64,000 bases of DNA. Origin: Pedococcus aerophilus (lineage in GTDB: Bacteria > Actinomycetota > Actinomycetes > Actinomycetales > Dermatophilaceae). Made by a program: the position numbers and the translations under genes. The stretch spans positions 559,036 through 623,035 of the forward strand of contig NZ_BAAARN010000001.1 of the NCBI RefSeq assembly GCF_039532215.1, in the 5' to 3' direction. Shown here in pieces: positions 54,138-61,934 of this stretch. The stretch's first letter is position 1, and each line of letters begins with the position of its first letter. The notes below the pieces were generated by a model that did not search any database, was not told where the DNA came from, and saw only the letters and a program-made list of their open reading frames with translations.

Positions 54138-54518
54138 ATGTCGGACGAGAGTGCAAGGCGGCTCCCCAAGCAGGGGAAGACAGCTGAAACGGACGTGTGG
54201 AAGTTGTTGGAGCAGGCCGAAGCCGCGATCGGCGCAAGGGACGAGCCGACTGCCGCCTACCTAGTGCTCGTGATTCGCCGTCTACTGCCCAGTCACTCCG
54301 CGGCCACGCGAAACGACATTGTCGACCGACTGGAGAACTCGGGTCTTGCGGCGCTGGATCGTCGTGCGACGGAGGCGATGGATCGCACCCTCCAAGTGGC
54401 AGCCAAGAGTGCGCCCAGCCCCTATGCGCGGACCCGACGCTATGTCCCTTGGTGGCTGTCCAATCGTCGGTCCTGGGAGCCACCCGCGGGCTCGCCCGGT
54501 CTAGGCAAGCGCCGTTGA
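54138..54518 (+). CDS. Accessory small protein, unrecognised
   Basis: 126 residues. The ATG at 54138 is preceded by GGGAGG with 5 nt spacing. The first 80 residues are helical and contain a repeat-like segment (ETDVWKLLEQAEAAIGARDEPTAAYLVLVIRRLLPSHSAATRNDIVDRLENSGLAALDRRATEAMDRTLQVA). The tail is basic and Trp/Pro-rich. No family or catalytic motif is recognised. Single-gene unit between motif copies 6 and 7. Confidence 0.55.
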   Translation: MSDESARRLPKQGKTAETDVWKLLEQAEAAIGARDEPTAAYLVLVIRRLLPSHSAATRNDIVDRLENSGLAALDRRATEAMDRTLQVAAKSAPSPYARTRRYVPWWLSNRRSWEPPAGSPGLGKRR

Positions 54519-54584
54519 CGGAAGGTTCAGCAAACCTGCGCCGCCAGGCTCATCTCGGAGGAACCCCTGCGTCGGCGAAATACA

Positions 54585-54599
54585 CGCGGCGATATGACG
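54585..54599 (+). repeat. Recurring intergenic motif, copy 7 (two mismatches)
   Basis: CGCGGCGATATGACG, differing from copy 5 at two positions. GCGTC 13 bp before it can pair with its GACGC end. It separates the small gene from the abiF unit. Confidence 0.5.
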
Positions 54600-54674
54600 C
54601 GCGCCCGGCGGGCGCGTGTGGACGCGACTTGTACGAGCCAGCGGCCATGCCCTGCGACTCGTGCTACTGTCTCC

Positions 54675-54724
54675 TTACTACATCCCCCACGCCTCTCCAC
54701 GATGCGCACTTGGGGGATTTTTTT
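54675..54724 (+). ncRNA. Small RNA/terminator upstream of abiF (abiF RNA-like)
   Basis: A hairpin with an 8-bp stem (ATCCCCCA at 54682-54689 pairing with TGGGGGAT at 54711-54718), an inner CGC/GCG helix, and seven T directly after: a textbook intrinsic terminator, rare in this genome. It lies 23 bp before the abi GTG and follows a TACTGT -10-like box at 54665-54670. A conserved structured RNA upstream of abiF genes (abiF RNA motif) has been described, from memory. A terminated transcript of about 50 nt fits an RNA antitoxin or attenuator. Exact ends are estimates. Confidence 0.65.
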
Positions 54725-54747
54725 GCCCGGGAGTGGAGGAGCCCTTG

Positions 54748-55734
54748 GTGCCTCAGTCGATGCGGCCACGCGGCTCGCTCAGCTTCAACAAGCCGCCGCT
54801 GACCCTCGACCAGCTGGCGGACCGTCTCATTGGACGCGGGCTCGAGGTGCCCGACCGCGAACGCGCCGATCGGTATCTCCGCCACATCGGCTACTACCGA
54901 CTCTCCCCTTATGCCATCCCATTCCAGCAGGGCGGCCCGGACCACGCGCTGCGAGAGGGCACCTCATTCGACGACCTGCTCGACCTCTACGTCTTCGACC
55001 GCGCGCTCCGCTCGATCGTCATGGACGCCATCGAGCGTGCGGAGGTTGCCGTTCGCGCCGCGCTGACGGACCACATGTCGACGACGTACGACGACCCGTT
55101 TTGGTACGTGGCGTCCACGCACTTCCGCGACTCCGGCAAGCACGCCCGGTTTGTGAGGATCGTTAGGGACACGTGCGAGGCGCGGCTGCGCGGCACCCCC
55201 GACGCCGGCGACGACGGGCTGGTTCACCGCTCGGCACTCGAGCACTATCTGACTACCTACGGGTCCCCCGAACTTCCTCCGTCGTGGCTCATGGGCGAAA
55301 TGCTGACCATCGGTCAGCTCGCCAGCATGTATCGAAACCTGAAGCAGCGCGCCGACAGGACCGCGGTCGCCAGTAGTGTCGGACTGAATGCTCCCGTCCT
55401 CGAGTCGTGGCTGACTACATATGTCCGCGTGCGCAATATATGCGCCCACCATGGCCGGCTGTGGAATGTCGGTCTGGGCGTATACCCGGCGATCCCTACC
55501 TCGCCGACGGTGCCGTGGCTCGCTGGTACCGGCTCGCTGCCGGACCGGTCGAAAAAGCGGCTCTACCCCGTCCTCATTTCGCTCCAGTCTGTCCTCTACA
55601 CCGTCTCGCCGCGCAGCAGCTGGGCCCGCCGCCTTCACGACCTACTGGACTCCAGGCCCTCGATGAACCTACGCGGCATGGGCATCCCCGAAGAGTGGGT
55701 CGAAGACCAGTTCTGGAGCAAGCTTCTCCCGTAA
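54748..55734 (+). CDS. AbiF/AbiD-family (Abi_2) abortive-infection HEPN protein
   Basis: 328 residues from a GTG with GGAGGAG 6 nt upstream. Abi_2 hallmarks: an N-terminal FNKPPLTLDQLADRLIGRGL, LRHIGYYRLSPYAIPFQ, YVFDRALRSIVMDAIERAEVAVRAAL, and the HEPN RNase signature YVRVRNICAHHGRLWN (R229-N-x3-H-H235). Family members act in abortive phage infection, probably by cutting RNA. AbiF proteins with an RNA partner have been proposed as relatives of the Cas13 ancestor. The upstream small RNA at 54675-54724 supports a toxin with RNA antitoxin or attenuation control. Single-gene unit between motif copies 7 and 8. Confidence 0.88.
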   Translation: MPQSMRPRGSLSFNKPPLTLDQLADRLIGRGLEVPDRERADRYLRHIGYYRLSPYAIPFQQGGPDHALREGTSFDDLLDLYVFDRALRSIVMDAIERAEVAVRAALTDHMSTTYDDPFWYVASTHFRDSGKHARFVRIVRDTCEARLRGTPDAGDDGLVHRSALEHYLTTYGSPELPPSWLMGEMLTIGQLASMYRNLKQRADRTAVASSVGLNAPVLESWLTTYVRVRNICAHHGRLWNVGLGVYPAIPTSPTVPWLAGTGSLPDRSKKRLYPVLISLQSVLYTVSPRSSWARRLHDLLDSRPSMNLRGMGIPEEWVEDQFWSKLLP

Positions 55735-55970
55735 AAACGCTCTCCGGCGCCCCTACTCCGGCACGCGGCGGTAAGACGGCAGCTCCTTTAAGGCAGCTCA
55801 AATGCTCGATGACTATCGCGGCGAAGTGTGGAACGTCTTCTCACTGGAATGAGAGGACATACGGGTGTCCCGCTGCCGTTGAATGCGCGCGCCACGAGAG
55901 TCAGTGGCTGCGCGAGCAGTAGGAGGGTGAAGTGATAGCCCCCGAAGGCTGACGCGATCTCGACGTCCGG
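55735..55970. other. Non-coding right edge of the island
   Basis: Motif copy 8 lies 29 bp after the abi stop. The remainder to 55970 has no supported gene; base composition drifts back to core-like. A weak CGCGGCGAAG match near 55818 was not counted. Confidence 0.5.
55764..55778 (+). repeat. Recurring intergenic motif, copy 8
   Basis: CGCGGCGGTAAGACG, identical to copy 5. The preceding CGCTCTCCGGCG at about 55738 is an imperfect reverse complement of it, so the site could fold into a hairpin. Confidence 0.7.
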
Positions 55971-56366
55971 TCACAAGCGAGGGATGTATCGCTTGCCCTG
56001 CAGGGCGTCGTAGACCAAGCCTGCGCTGCGCCGAGCGGCCAGCAACCGGACCCCTTCGGCCTCGAGATCTGCCAGGACCTGGGTCAGCCCCTCGCTCGTC
56101 AGGTGGTCGCCGAGCTCGACGCGCACCTCGCGGTACGCCTGCCGCATGGCCACCAGCTGGGCGTCGATGTGGCGGGTCGCGACCCAGGCGAGGGCGACGG
56201 GCTGGCGGCGCCACCCCGCGTACGAGCGGTAGTCCGACGGGCAGTGGTCGAGCAGCCAGGACACCGCCGGCACCTGCCACCCCGGGCTCTCCGGCGGCGG
56301 CACCAGCGGCGGCCAACCGGGCGGGACCGCGCCGAGGACCTCAGCCCGGCGGGCGCGACTCGGCAC
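55971..56366 (-). CDS. Conserved small protein under a LexA box
   Basis: 131 residues. The GTG at 56366 is chosen because GGAG lies 6 nt upstream and the conserved part begins soon after. Pattern: PPGWPPLVPPPESPGWQVPAVSWLLDHCPSDYR, then WRRQPVALAWVATRHIDAQLVAMRQAYREVRVELGD, ending VRLLAARRSAGLVYDALQGKRYIPRL. I recall similar actinobacterial hypotheticals, and no enzyme motif is visible. A perfect LexA box lies 51 bp upstream next to a TAGAAT -10, so it is almost certainly DNA-damage inducible. Helical, cytoplasmic, function unknown. Confidence 0.75.
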   Translation of the reverse strand: MPSRARRAEVLGAVPPGWPPLVPPPESPGWQVPAVSWLLDHCPSDYRSYAGWRRQPVALAWVATRHIDAQLVAMRQAYREVRVELGDHLTSEGLTQVLADLEAEGVRLLAARRSAGLVYDALQGKRYIPRL

Positions 56367-56416
56367 GACCGGCTCCGGACACCGAGACGGACGACCAGCA
56401 AGTAGAGTCGCCGCGT

Positions 56417-56432
56417 TCGAACATGTGTTCGA
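56417..56432 (-). promoter_or_regulatory. Perfect LexA (SOS) box
   Basis: TCGAACATGTGTTCGA, an exact match to TCGAAC-N4-GTTCGA. In the leftward direction the -10-like TAGAAT (56432-56437) abuts it, so LexA bound here would block RNA polymerase. It controls the gene starting at 56366. Confidence 0.92.
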
Positions 56433-56488
56433 TTCTAGGCCATGCTGAGGAGAGCCGACAGCCACTCGCCACCATCCGTGGCGCCCTG

Positions 56489-56607
56489 ACCACGAAGGGT
56501 TGTGCGAGCGGGCGGACCGCGACCGTTCGTGGCTCCACGGCCACGAAGGGTCGCCTGAGCGTGCGGCCGCAAAACAGGGGATGCCCCCGCGCCACCAAGG
56601 GTCACCC
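56489..56607. repeat. Three spaced CCACGAAGGGT repeats with a hairpin
   Basis: CCACGAAGGGT occurs near 56490 and 56543, and as CCACCAAGGGT near 56596, about 53 bp apart. Around the middle copy TTCGTGGC and GCCACGAA form an 8-bp stem with a 6-nt loop (about 56525-56546). The stretch is non-coding and lies between the SOS gene and the stop of the GAF regulator gene. Confidence 0.6.
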
Positions 56608-56629
56608 AGCCAAGGGAGCAGACCCACCC

Positions 56630-57868
56630 TCAGCGCAGGGTGGCGTCCAGCCTGGCCAGCCGCGCGGCATACAGGGAGCTGGCGAGGCCGCCCACGGGCA
56701 GCACGGCGACGAGCGCCTCGAGCGCCGCCATGTCGTCCGCTCCCCCGCCGTCCACCCAGCGAGCGAGCAGCCCAGGGTCACCGGAGCGCAGCACCGCACC
56801 CCGCAGGGTCTCGTGCAGCTCGGCGCGCAGCAGCGCGACCTCCAGCGATCCCGATCCGGGCAGCAGCGGCCCGGCGTACCGCTCCAGCGCCCGGGTCAGG
56901 TCCCCGGCCGCTAGCGCCCGTCGCACGCTCCAGACGTCCACCGACACCCCGTCGCCCCCGAGGCGGTACGGCGAGGAGTCCAGCCGTGGCCCGAGCACCT
57001 CGCGCAGCCGGTGCACCTCGGCACGGACGGAGGAGGGCACACCCCGGTCGCCGTACAACGCACCCGCCAGCTCGTCGGCGCTCCAGCCCTGCTCGCGCGA
57101 GGTGAGCAGGGCGAGGATGTCGGCCCGGCGCGGGGTGAGGTCGTGGACGACCCCGCCGACGCGGACGTTCGGCCGCGACCCGAGCAGGCTCACCGCGATC
57201 TGCGCCACCGCCCGCAGCGCCGGCTGGGACTGGGCGCGGCGCCGCAACGCGTCCCCGCGCATCATCTCCTCGATGAGCCGGGCGGCGGTGCGCACCAACG
57301 CCCCCGCAGCGACCGGCTCCAGACCGACCGGCGCCGACACGTCGAGCACCGCGACCATGTCCCCGGTGCCAGGGTCGGTGATCGGGGCAGCCGAACACAG
57401 CCACCCGTGGTGGGAGTGCACGAGGTGCTGACCGCCGACGAGGTCCACGGGGGTGCCGGTCACGAGACACTGGCTGATGGCGTTGGTGCCGATGCCGCCC
57501 TCCGACCAGTTCGCCCCCTCGACGAACTCGATCGACTCCGCCACCCGCAGCGCGTCCGCCGAGCCGATCCGCCAGAGCACCTCCCCCGACACGTCGGTGA
57601 CGACGACGAGGTGGTCGTCGCTGATCGAGGAGTCACCGAGCAGGCCCGTGACGACGGGGATGTATGGCGCGAGCGGGTGCTCGGTGCGCAGCCGCACCGT
57701 GTCGTCGACCTCACGGAACCGGCGCGGGCGTTGCCGTTCGGGGTCGATGCCCTGCGCCACGGCCCGCCGCCAGGACGCCGCGATCTGGGCACTGACGCGC
57801 GCGTCGTCCTCCCCCGCGAGGACGCGGTCGTGCGCCTCCCGGAGCCCCGCGACGGTGCGTCGGCCCAT
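56630..57868 (-). CDS. GAF-domain transcriptional regulator
   Basis: 412 residues from the ATG at 57868. An N-terminal segment (VAGLREAHDRVLAGEDDARVSAQIAASWRRAVAQGIDPE) and GAF sensor (VVTDVSGEVLWRIGSADALRVAESIEFVEGANWSEGGIGTNAISQCLVTGTPVDLVGGQH) match the front of AcoR-type activators. The sigma-54 AAA domain is missing. Instead a winged-helix region follows (LTPRRADILALLTSREQGWSADELAGALYGDRGVPSSVRAEVHRLREVLG). Actinobacteria use this short form next to aldehyde or monooxygenase genes. It is divergent from the flavin monooxygenase gene, its probable target. Confidence 0.87.
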   Translation of the reverse strand: MGRRTVAGLREAHDRVLAGEDDARVSAQIAASWRRAVAQGIDPERQRPRRFREVDDTVRLRTEHPLAPYIPVVTGLLGDSSISDDHLVVVTDVSGEVLWRIGSADALRVAESIEFVEGANWSEGGIGTNAISQCLVTGTPVDLVGGQHLVHSHHGWLCSAAPITDPGTGDMVAVLDVSAPVGLEPVAAGALVRTAARLIEEMMRGDALRRRAQSQPALRAVAQIAVSLLGSRPNVRVGGVVHDLTPRRADILALLTSREQGWSADELAGALYGDRGVPSSVRAEVHRLREVLGPRLDSSPYRLGGDGVSVDVWSVRRALAAGDLTRALERYAGPLLPGSGSLEVALLRAELHETLRGAVLRSGDPGLLARWVDGGGADDMAALEALVAVLPVGGLASSLYAARLARLDATLR

Positions 57869-57983
57869 GGCTGCACTCTCGCACGCGAGCACCTCTAGCG
57901 GGAGCCCCGAGCCGAAGTTCGATGCAACGCCGGTGCAACGCCCCGTGCCGTCAACTGGCCCCACCGGATGCAAAGGAGCAACC

Positions 57984-59774
57984 ATGGCTACCTCACCCAG
58001 CGACGCCGCCGAGGCGTGGCTCACCTCGTTCGACAAGGCCCTGCAGTCCCAGGACGTCGCCGCGGTCACCGACCTGTTCGCGGACGAGTGCTACTGGCGG
58101 GACCTCGTGGCCTTCACCTGGAACATCAAAACCATGGAGGGCCGCGACCAGATCGCCGACATGCTCGAGGCCACCCTGGGCCGCGTGCAGCCGAAGGGCT
58201 GGGCCCTCGCCGAGCCTGCGACCGAGGCAGACGGCACCGTCGAGGCATGGATCGACTTCGAGACCGCCGACGCCCGCGGCCACGGCCACCTGCGCCTGGT
58301 CGACGGCAAGGCGTTCACCCTGCTCACGACGATGACCGAGCTCAAGGGGTTCGAGGAGCCTGGAGGTGCCCGACGCATCAAGGGCGTCGAGCACGAAATC
58401 CACCAGGGCCGGCAGAGCTGGCTGGAGAAGAAGACCGCCGACGACGCCGCGCTCGGCGACACCGAGCAGCCGTACGTGGTCGTGGTCGGCGGCGGCCAGG
58501 GCGGCATCGGGCTCGGCGCCCGGCTGAAGAGGCACGGCATACCGACCGTGATCCTGGAGAAGAACGACCGGGCCGGCGACTCGTGGCGCAAGCGCTACAA
58601 GTCCCTGCACCTGCACGACCCGGTCTGGTACGACCACCTCCCCTACCTCAAGTTCCCCGACCACTGGCCCGTCTTCGCGGCCAAGGACAAGATCGGTGAC
58701 TGGCTCGAGCACTACACCGCGCTCATGGAGCTCAACTACTGGACCAAGTCGGAATGCCTTGGGGCGCAATGGGATGAGGCCGCCGGCGAGTGGGAGGTCA
58801 AGGTCAACCGTGACGGCAAGGACATCACGCTACGACCCAAGCACCTCGTCATCGCGCTCGGCGTGAGCGGGTACCCGTTCATCCCGTCCTTCCCCGGTGC
58901 GGACACCTTCCGTGGAGAGCAGCACCACTCCTCCCAGCACCCCGGTGGCGACGCGTATGCCGGCAAGGACGTCGTCGTCATCGGGTCCAACAACAGCGCG
59001 CACGACATCTGCGCCTCGTTGTGGGAGGTTGGCGCGAGACCCACGATGGTGCAACGGTCGAGCACCCACATCGTGCGCAGCGAGTCGCTCATGGACCTCG
59101 CCCTCGGCGACCTCTACTCGGAGCGGGCGGTGGCCAACGGCGTCACGACCGAGAAGGCCGACCTCGTCTTCGCCTCGCTCCCCTACCGGATCATGCCCGG
59201 CGTCCTGAAGCCGGCGTACGACGAGATGCAGGTGCGCGACAAGGACTACTACGACGCGTTGCGCGAGGCCGGGTTCGACCTCGACTTCGGTGTCGACGGC
59301 TCCGGGTTGTTCATGAAGTACCTGCGGCGCGGCTCCGGCTACTACATCGACGTCGGCGCCTCCCAGCTCGTCATCGACGGCCGGATCCCCGTCGTCAACG
59401 GCCAGGTCGACCACCTCACCGAGACCTCCGTCGTCCTCGCCGACGGCACCGAGCTCCCGGCGGACGTCGTCGTCTACGCGACGGGCTACCAGTCGATGAA
59501 CGGCTGGCTCGAGACCCTCATCTCCCCCGAGGTCGCCGACCGCGTCGGCAAGGTGTGGGGCTTCGGCTCCGACACACCGAAGGACCCCGGCCCGTGGGAG
59601 GGCGAGCTGCGGAACATGTGGAAGCCCACCAACGTCGACCACCTCTGGATCCACGGCGGCAACCTGCACCAGTCCCGCCACTACAGCCAGTTCCTGGCGC
59701 TCCAGCTCAAGGCCCGCTACGAGGGCCTCGAGACCCCCGTCTACGGACTTCAGGAGTCGCACCACCCGCGCTGA
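57984..59774 (+). CDS. FAD/NAD(P)-dependent flavin monooxygenase with N-terminal NTF2-like domain
   Basis: 596 residues. Residues about 1-130 are an NTF2/SnoaL-like domain (DAAEAWLTSFDKALQSQDVAAVTDLFADECYWRDLVAFTWNIKTMEG). Then an FAD-binding motif, VVVVGGGQGGIGLGARLKRHGIPTVILEKNDRAGDSWRKRYKSLHLHDPVWYDHLPYLKFP, and an NAD(P) motif, DVVVIGSNNSAHDICASLWEVGARPTMVQRS. ATGYQSMNGW lies near the end. This is the flavin-monooxygenase/Baeyer-Villiger superfamily; substrate unknown. The ATG at 57984 has AAAGGAG 6 nt upstream. It is probably activated by the divergent GAF regulator and ends at a 17-bp hairpin. Confidence 0.9.
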   Translation: MATSPSDAAEAWLTSFDKALQSQDVAAVTDLFADECYWRDLVAFTWNIKTMEGRDQIADMLEATLGRVQPKGWALAEPATEADGTVEAWIDFETADARGHGHLRLVDGKAFTLLTTMTELKGFEEPGGARRIKGVEHEIHQGRQSWLEKKTADDAALGDTEQPYVVVVGGGQGGIGLGARLKRHGIPTVILEKNDRAGDSWRKRYKSLHLHDPVWYDHLPYLKFPDHWPVFAAKDKIGDWLEHYTALMELNYWTKSECLGAQWDEAAGEWEVKVNRDGKDITLRPKHLVIALGVSGYPFIPSFPGADTFRGEQHHSSQHPGGDAYAGKDVVVIGSNNSAHDICASLWEVGARPTMVQRSSTHIVRSESLMDLALGDLYSERAVANGVTTEKADLVFASLPYRIMPGVLKPAYDEMQVRDKDYYDALREAGFDLDFGVDGSGLFMKYLRRGSGYYIDVGASQLVIDGRIPVVNGQVDHLTETSVVLADGTELPADVVVYATGYQSMNGWLETLISPEVADRVGKVWGFGSDTPKDPGPWEGELRNMWKPTNVDHLWIHGGNLHQSRHYSQFLALQLKARYEGLETPVYGLQESHHPR

Positions 59775-59786
59775 CGCGCGAAACTG

Positions 59787-59837
59787 GGTATGCAGCGGGG
59801 CTGGCCACGGCGCGCGCGGACAGCCCCGCTGCATACC
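59787..59837. terminator. Bidirectional 17-bp hairpin
   Basis: 59787-59803 (GGTATGCAGCGGGGCTG) pairs perfectly with 59821-59837 around a 17-nt loop, between convergent genes. There is no T-run. Confidence 0.9.
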
Positions 59838-59849
59838 TGTGTCGAACGA

Positions 59850-60806
59850 TCAGGCGAAGGTCTCGCCGGTGGCGTCGGTGACGAACTCCCAGAAGCGCTG
59901 GCGCTCGGGCGGCGTCTCGATCCGGACCGGGGCGTAGTGCGTCGGGCGCCGCCGACGGTCGTGCCAGAACCCGCCGGTGCCGATCGGGTCGTCAGTCGCC
60001 ACGAGCCAGCTCACCGTGTCGGCGCCCTCTGCCGGGGTGCGCAGCAACGGACCCATGACCTTGTCGAAACCGGGGAGCGAGTCGGTGACGCCGGGGGTGT
60101 TGGCCCACCCCGGGTGCATGCTGTGAACGGAGACCCGGCCCCGCAGGCGCTCGGCCCACTGCTCGGTGATGACCAGCTGCATCCGCTTGGTGCGTGCGTA
60201 GGCGGTGACACCGGAGTAGTCGCCTTCGGTGTACTCGATGTCGTCGACGACGAGCTTCTGCCCGTACGCGCCGCCGGAGGACACGACGACGACGCGGCCA
60301 CCCTCGAGGCTGTCGGCGAGCAGGGCGGTCATGAGGTGCGGCCCGAGGACGTGCGTGGCCAGGGTCAGCTCGTGCCCCTGGGCAGACGTGCTGCGCTCGG
60401 GCGGCAGCACACCGGCGTTGTGGACGAGGGCGTGCAGGTGCGGCACGCGGGCCGAGAAGTCGGCGCAGAACTCCCGCACCGCGTCGAGGTCGCTGAGGTC
60501 GCACTCGGCGACCTCGACCCGGGCCGACGGCTCCGCGGCCAGCAGGTCGGCGCGCGCCTTCTCCAGACGGGACGCCTTGCGCCCCAACAGGTGCACGGTC
60601 GCCCCGAGGGCTGCCAGCTGCTCCGCGGTGGCCAGGCCGAGACCGCCGCTCGCACCGGTCACCAGGACGTGGCGCCCGGCGAGGCAGGCGGGGCGCGGGT
60701 CCGCGGGCCACCACGACCGGCGCAGGCGGGGACCGAGGCGGGTGTAGCCGAGGACCAGGGACTTGTCCATCGCCCAGTCGAGGGCACCACTGAGTGACGT
60801 GACCAT
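59850..60806 (-). CDS. SDR-family oxidoreductase
   Basis: 318 residues. The cofactor motif is VLVTGASGGLGLATAEQLAALGATVHLLGR, preceded by a 45-residue N-terminal extension. NAG structural motif LVHNAGVLPPERS; active site VVSSGGAYG with YARTKRMQ, where Tyr and Lys are spaced normally. The C-terminal WLVATDDPIGTGGFWHDRRRRPTHYAP resembles the DHRS12/retinol-dehydrogenase-like group. Acts on an unknown carbonyl or alcohol. Convergent with the monooxygenase gene and divergent from the MazG-like gene. Confidence 0.87.
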   Translation of the reverse strand: MVTSLSGALDWAMDKSLVLGYTRLGPRLRRSWWPADPRPACLAGRHVLVTGASGGLGLATAEQLAALGATVHLLGRKASRLEKARADLLAAEPSARVEVAECDLSDLDAVREFCADFSARVPHLHALVHNAGVLPPERSTSAQGHELTLATHVLGPHLMTALLADSLEGGRVVVVSSGGAYGQKLVVDDIEYTEGDYSGVTAYARTKRMQLVITEQWAERLRGRVSVHSMHPGWANTPGVTDSLPGFDKVMGPLLRTPAEGADTVSWLVATDDPIGTGGFWHDRRRRPTHYAPVRIETPPERQRFWEFVTDATGETFA

Positions 60807-60868
60807 GGGTCAACGCTACGGGTGACCGGATGGGCGGGGCGCGCCGGGCACGACCTAGGGTGTCCGTC

Positions 60869-61213
60869 ATGCCCGAGATGCGACACCGAAAGCTCGTCCG
60901 AGACCGGATCCCCACCATCATCCGCTCCAGGGGCGAGAAGGCCAGGACCACGGTGCTCGCGCCGGCGGAGTTCACCCCCGCGCTGCTCGACAAGCTCGTC
61001 GAGGAGAGCGTCGAGCTGCGGATGGCCCCGACCCGCGAGCAGCTCGACGAGCTCGCCGACGTCTGGGAGGTGCTGACGACCGTCGTGACCGACCTCGGCT
61101 TCACCATGGACGAGGTCGAGCAGGCCGCCACATTCAAGCGCGTCGTCCGCGGCGGGTTCTCCGAGCGGGTGTGGCTCGAGTCCACCTCCAGCGACCAAGC
61201 GGTCAAGAACTGA
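60869..61213 (+). CDS. MazG-like nucleotide pyrophosphohydrolase
   Basis: 114 residues. RHRKLVRDRIPTIIRSRGEKARTTVL at the start and KLVEESVELRMAPTREQLDELADVWEVLTTVVTDLGF match the all-alpha NTP-pyrophosphohydrolase (MazG/PRA-PH-like) pattern. Acidic residues E-E-x3-E and E-x2-D for metal binding are present. It would hydrolyse a (d)NTP or related nucleotide. The stop codon lies in the right arm of a terminator hairpin. Confidence 0.82.
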   Translation: MPEMRHRKLVRDRIPTIIRSRGEKARTTVLAPAEFTPALLDKLVEESVELRMAPTREQLDELADVWEVLTTVVTDLGFTMDEVEQAATFKRVVRGGFSERVWLESTSSDQAVKN

Positions 61214-61224
61214 CCGCTTGGGTC
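61193..61224 (+). terminator. Hairpin overlapping the MazG-like stop
   Basis: CAAGCGGTCA (61196-61205) pairs with TGACCGCTTG (61211-61220), with partly paired flanks GAC/GTC. The loop is 5 nt and the TGA stop opens the right arm. Confidence 0.65.
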
Positions 61225-61238
61225 CCTACCGTGGAGTC

Positions 61239-61805
61239 ATGACCACCACACCTGAGCCCACCAGTCCCGACGCAGCGCCCGCCACCGGTGAGCGCGCCGA
61301 CCTCGTGCAGGCCCTGCGCCGACACCGAGACTTCCTGCGGTTCGCCGTCCGCGACCTCACCGACGACCAGGCGCGCCAGCGCACCACGGTCAGCGAGCTC
61401 ACCCTCGGCGGGCTCGTCAAGCACGTGGCCGACACCGAGGCGCAGTGGGCGACCTTCATGCAGGAGGGCGCCGGGACGGCACCGGACATCGACTGGGAGT
61501 CGATCGACTGGAGCAACCCGCCCGCCGAGGTCGCCGCCTACGCCGACTCGCACCGCCTCAGGGACGACGAGACACTCGCTGGGCAGCTGGAGCGCTACGA
61601 CGAGATCGCCCAGCACACCGACGAGCTCGTGCGGACCCTCGACCTCGACGCGGCGTACGACCTGCCGAAGGCGCCGTGGTTCGAGCCCGGCGCCCAGTGG
61701 TCGGTCCGTCGCGCCGTCCTGCACCTGCTCGCCGAGACCTCGCAGCACGCCGGCCACGCCGACATCATCCGCGAGTCCCTCGACGGCCAGAAGACGATGG
61801 GCTGA
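61239..61805 (+). CDS. DinB-family (DUF664) protein, second copy
   Basis: 188 residues, four-helix DinB/DUF664 fold. Conserved histidine sites are LGGLVKHVADTEAQW and LLAETSQHAGHADIIRESLDG, equivalent to those in the protein at 46817; the two are paralogues of about the same length. Likely metal-binding and possibly a mycothiol-linked transferase, but unassigned. ATG at 61239 with GGAG upstream. Confidence 0.85.
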   Translation: MTTTPEPTSPDAAPATGERADLVQALRRHRDFLRFAVRDLTDDQARQRTTVSELTLGGLVKHVADTEAQWATFMQEGAGTAPDIDWESIDWSNPPAEVAAYADSHRLRDDETLAGQLERYDEIAQHTDELVRTLDLDAAYDLPKAPWFEPGAQWSVRRAVLHLLAETSQHAGHADIIRESLDGQKTMG

Positions 61806-61934
61806 GCGCCGCACATCCTTCTTGCCGGACGGGATCCTCCGCCTCACCAGTCACACGAATTGCGTTGTGCCACAATGGTTTCGACCCCTGTGCGCGGGCC
61901 GAGCACTGTCGGTGGTCCCACCTAGGGTTTCCTC

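Noticed and set aside
161-55778. Calling the motif an integron attC site
   Set aside because: No GTTRRRY/RYYYAAC core pair is present at any copy, and no IntI-type integrase lies beside the arrays. Upstream pairing strings are not found at every copy.
61894-61908. LexA box before the second DUF222/HNH gene
   Set aside because: TCGACCCCTGTGCGC resembles the box at 16689 but has a 3-nt spacer and several mismatches, so LexA binding is unlikely.
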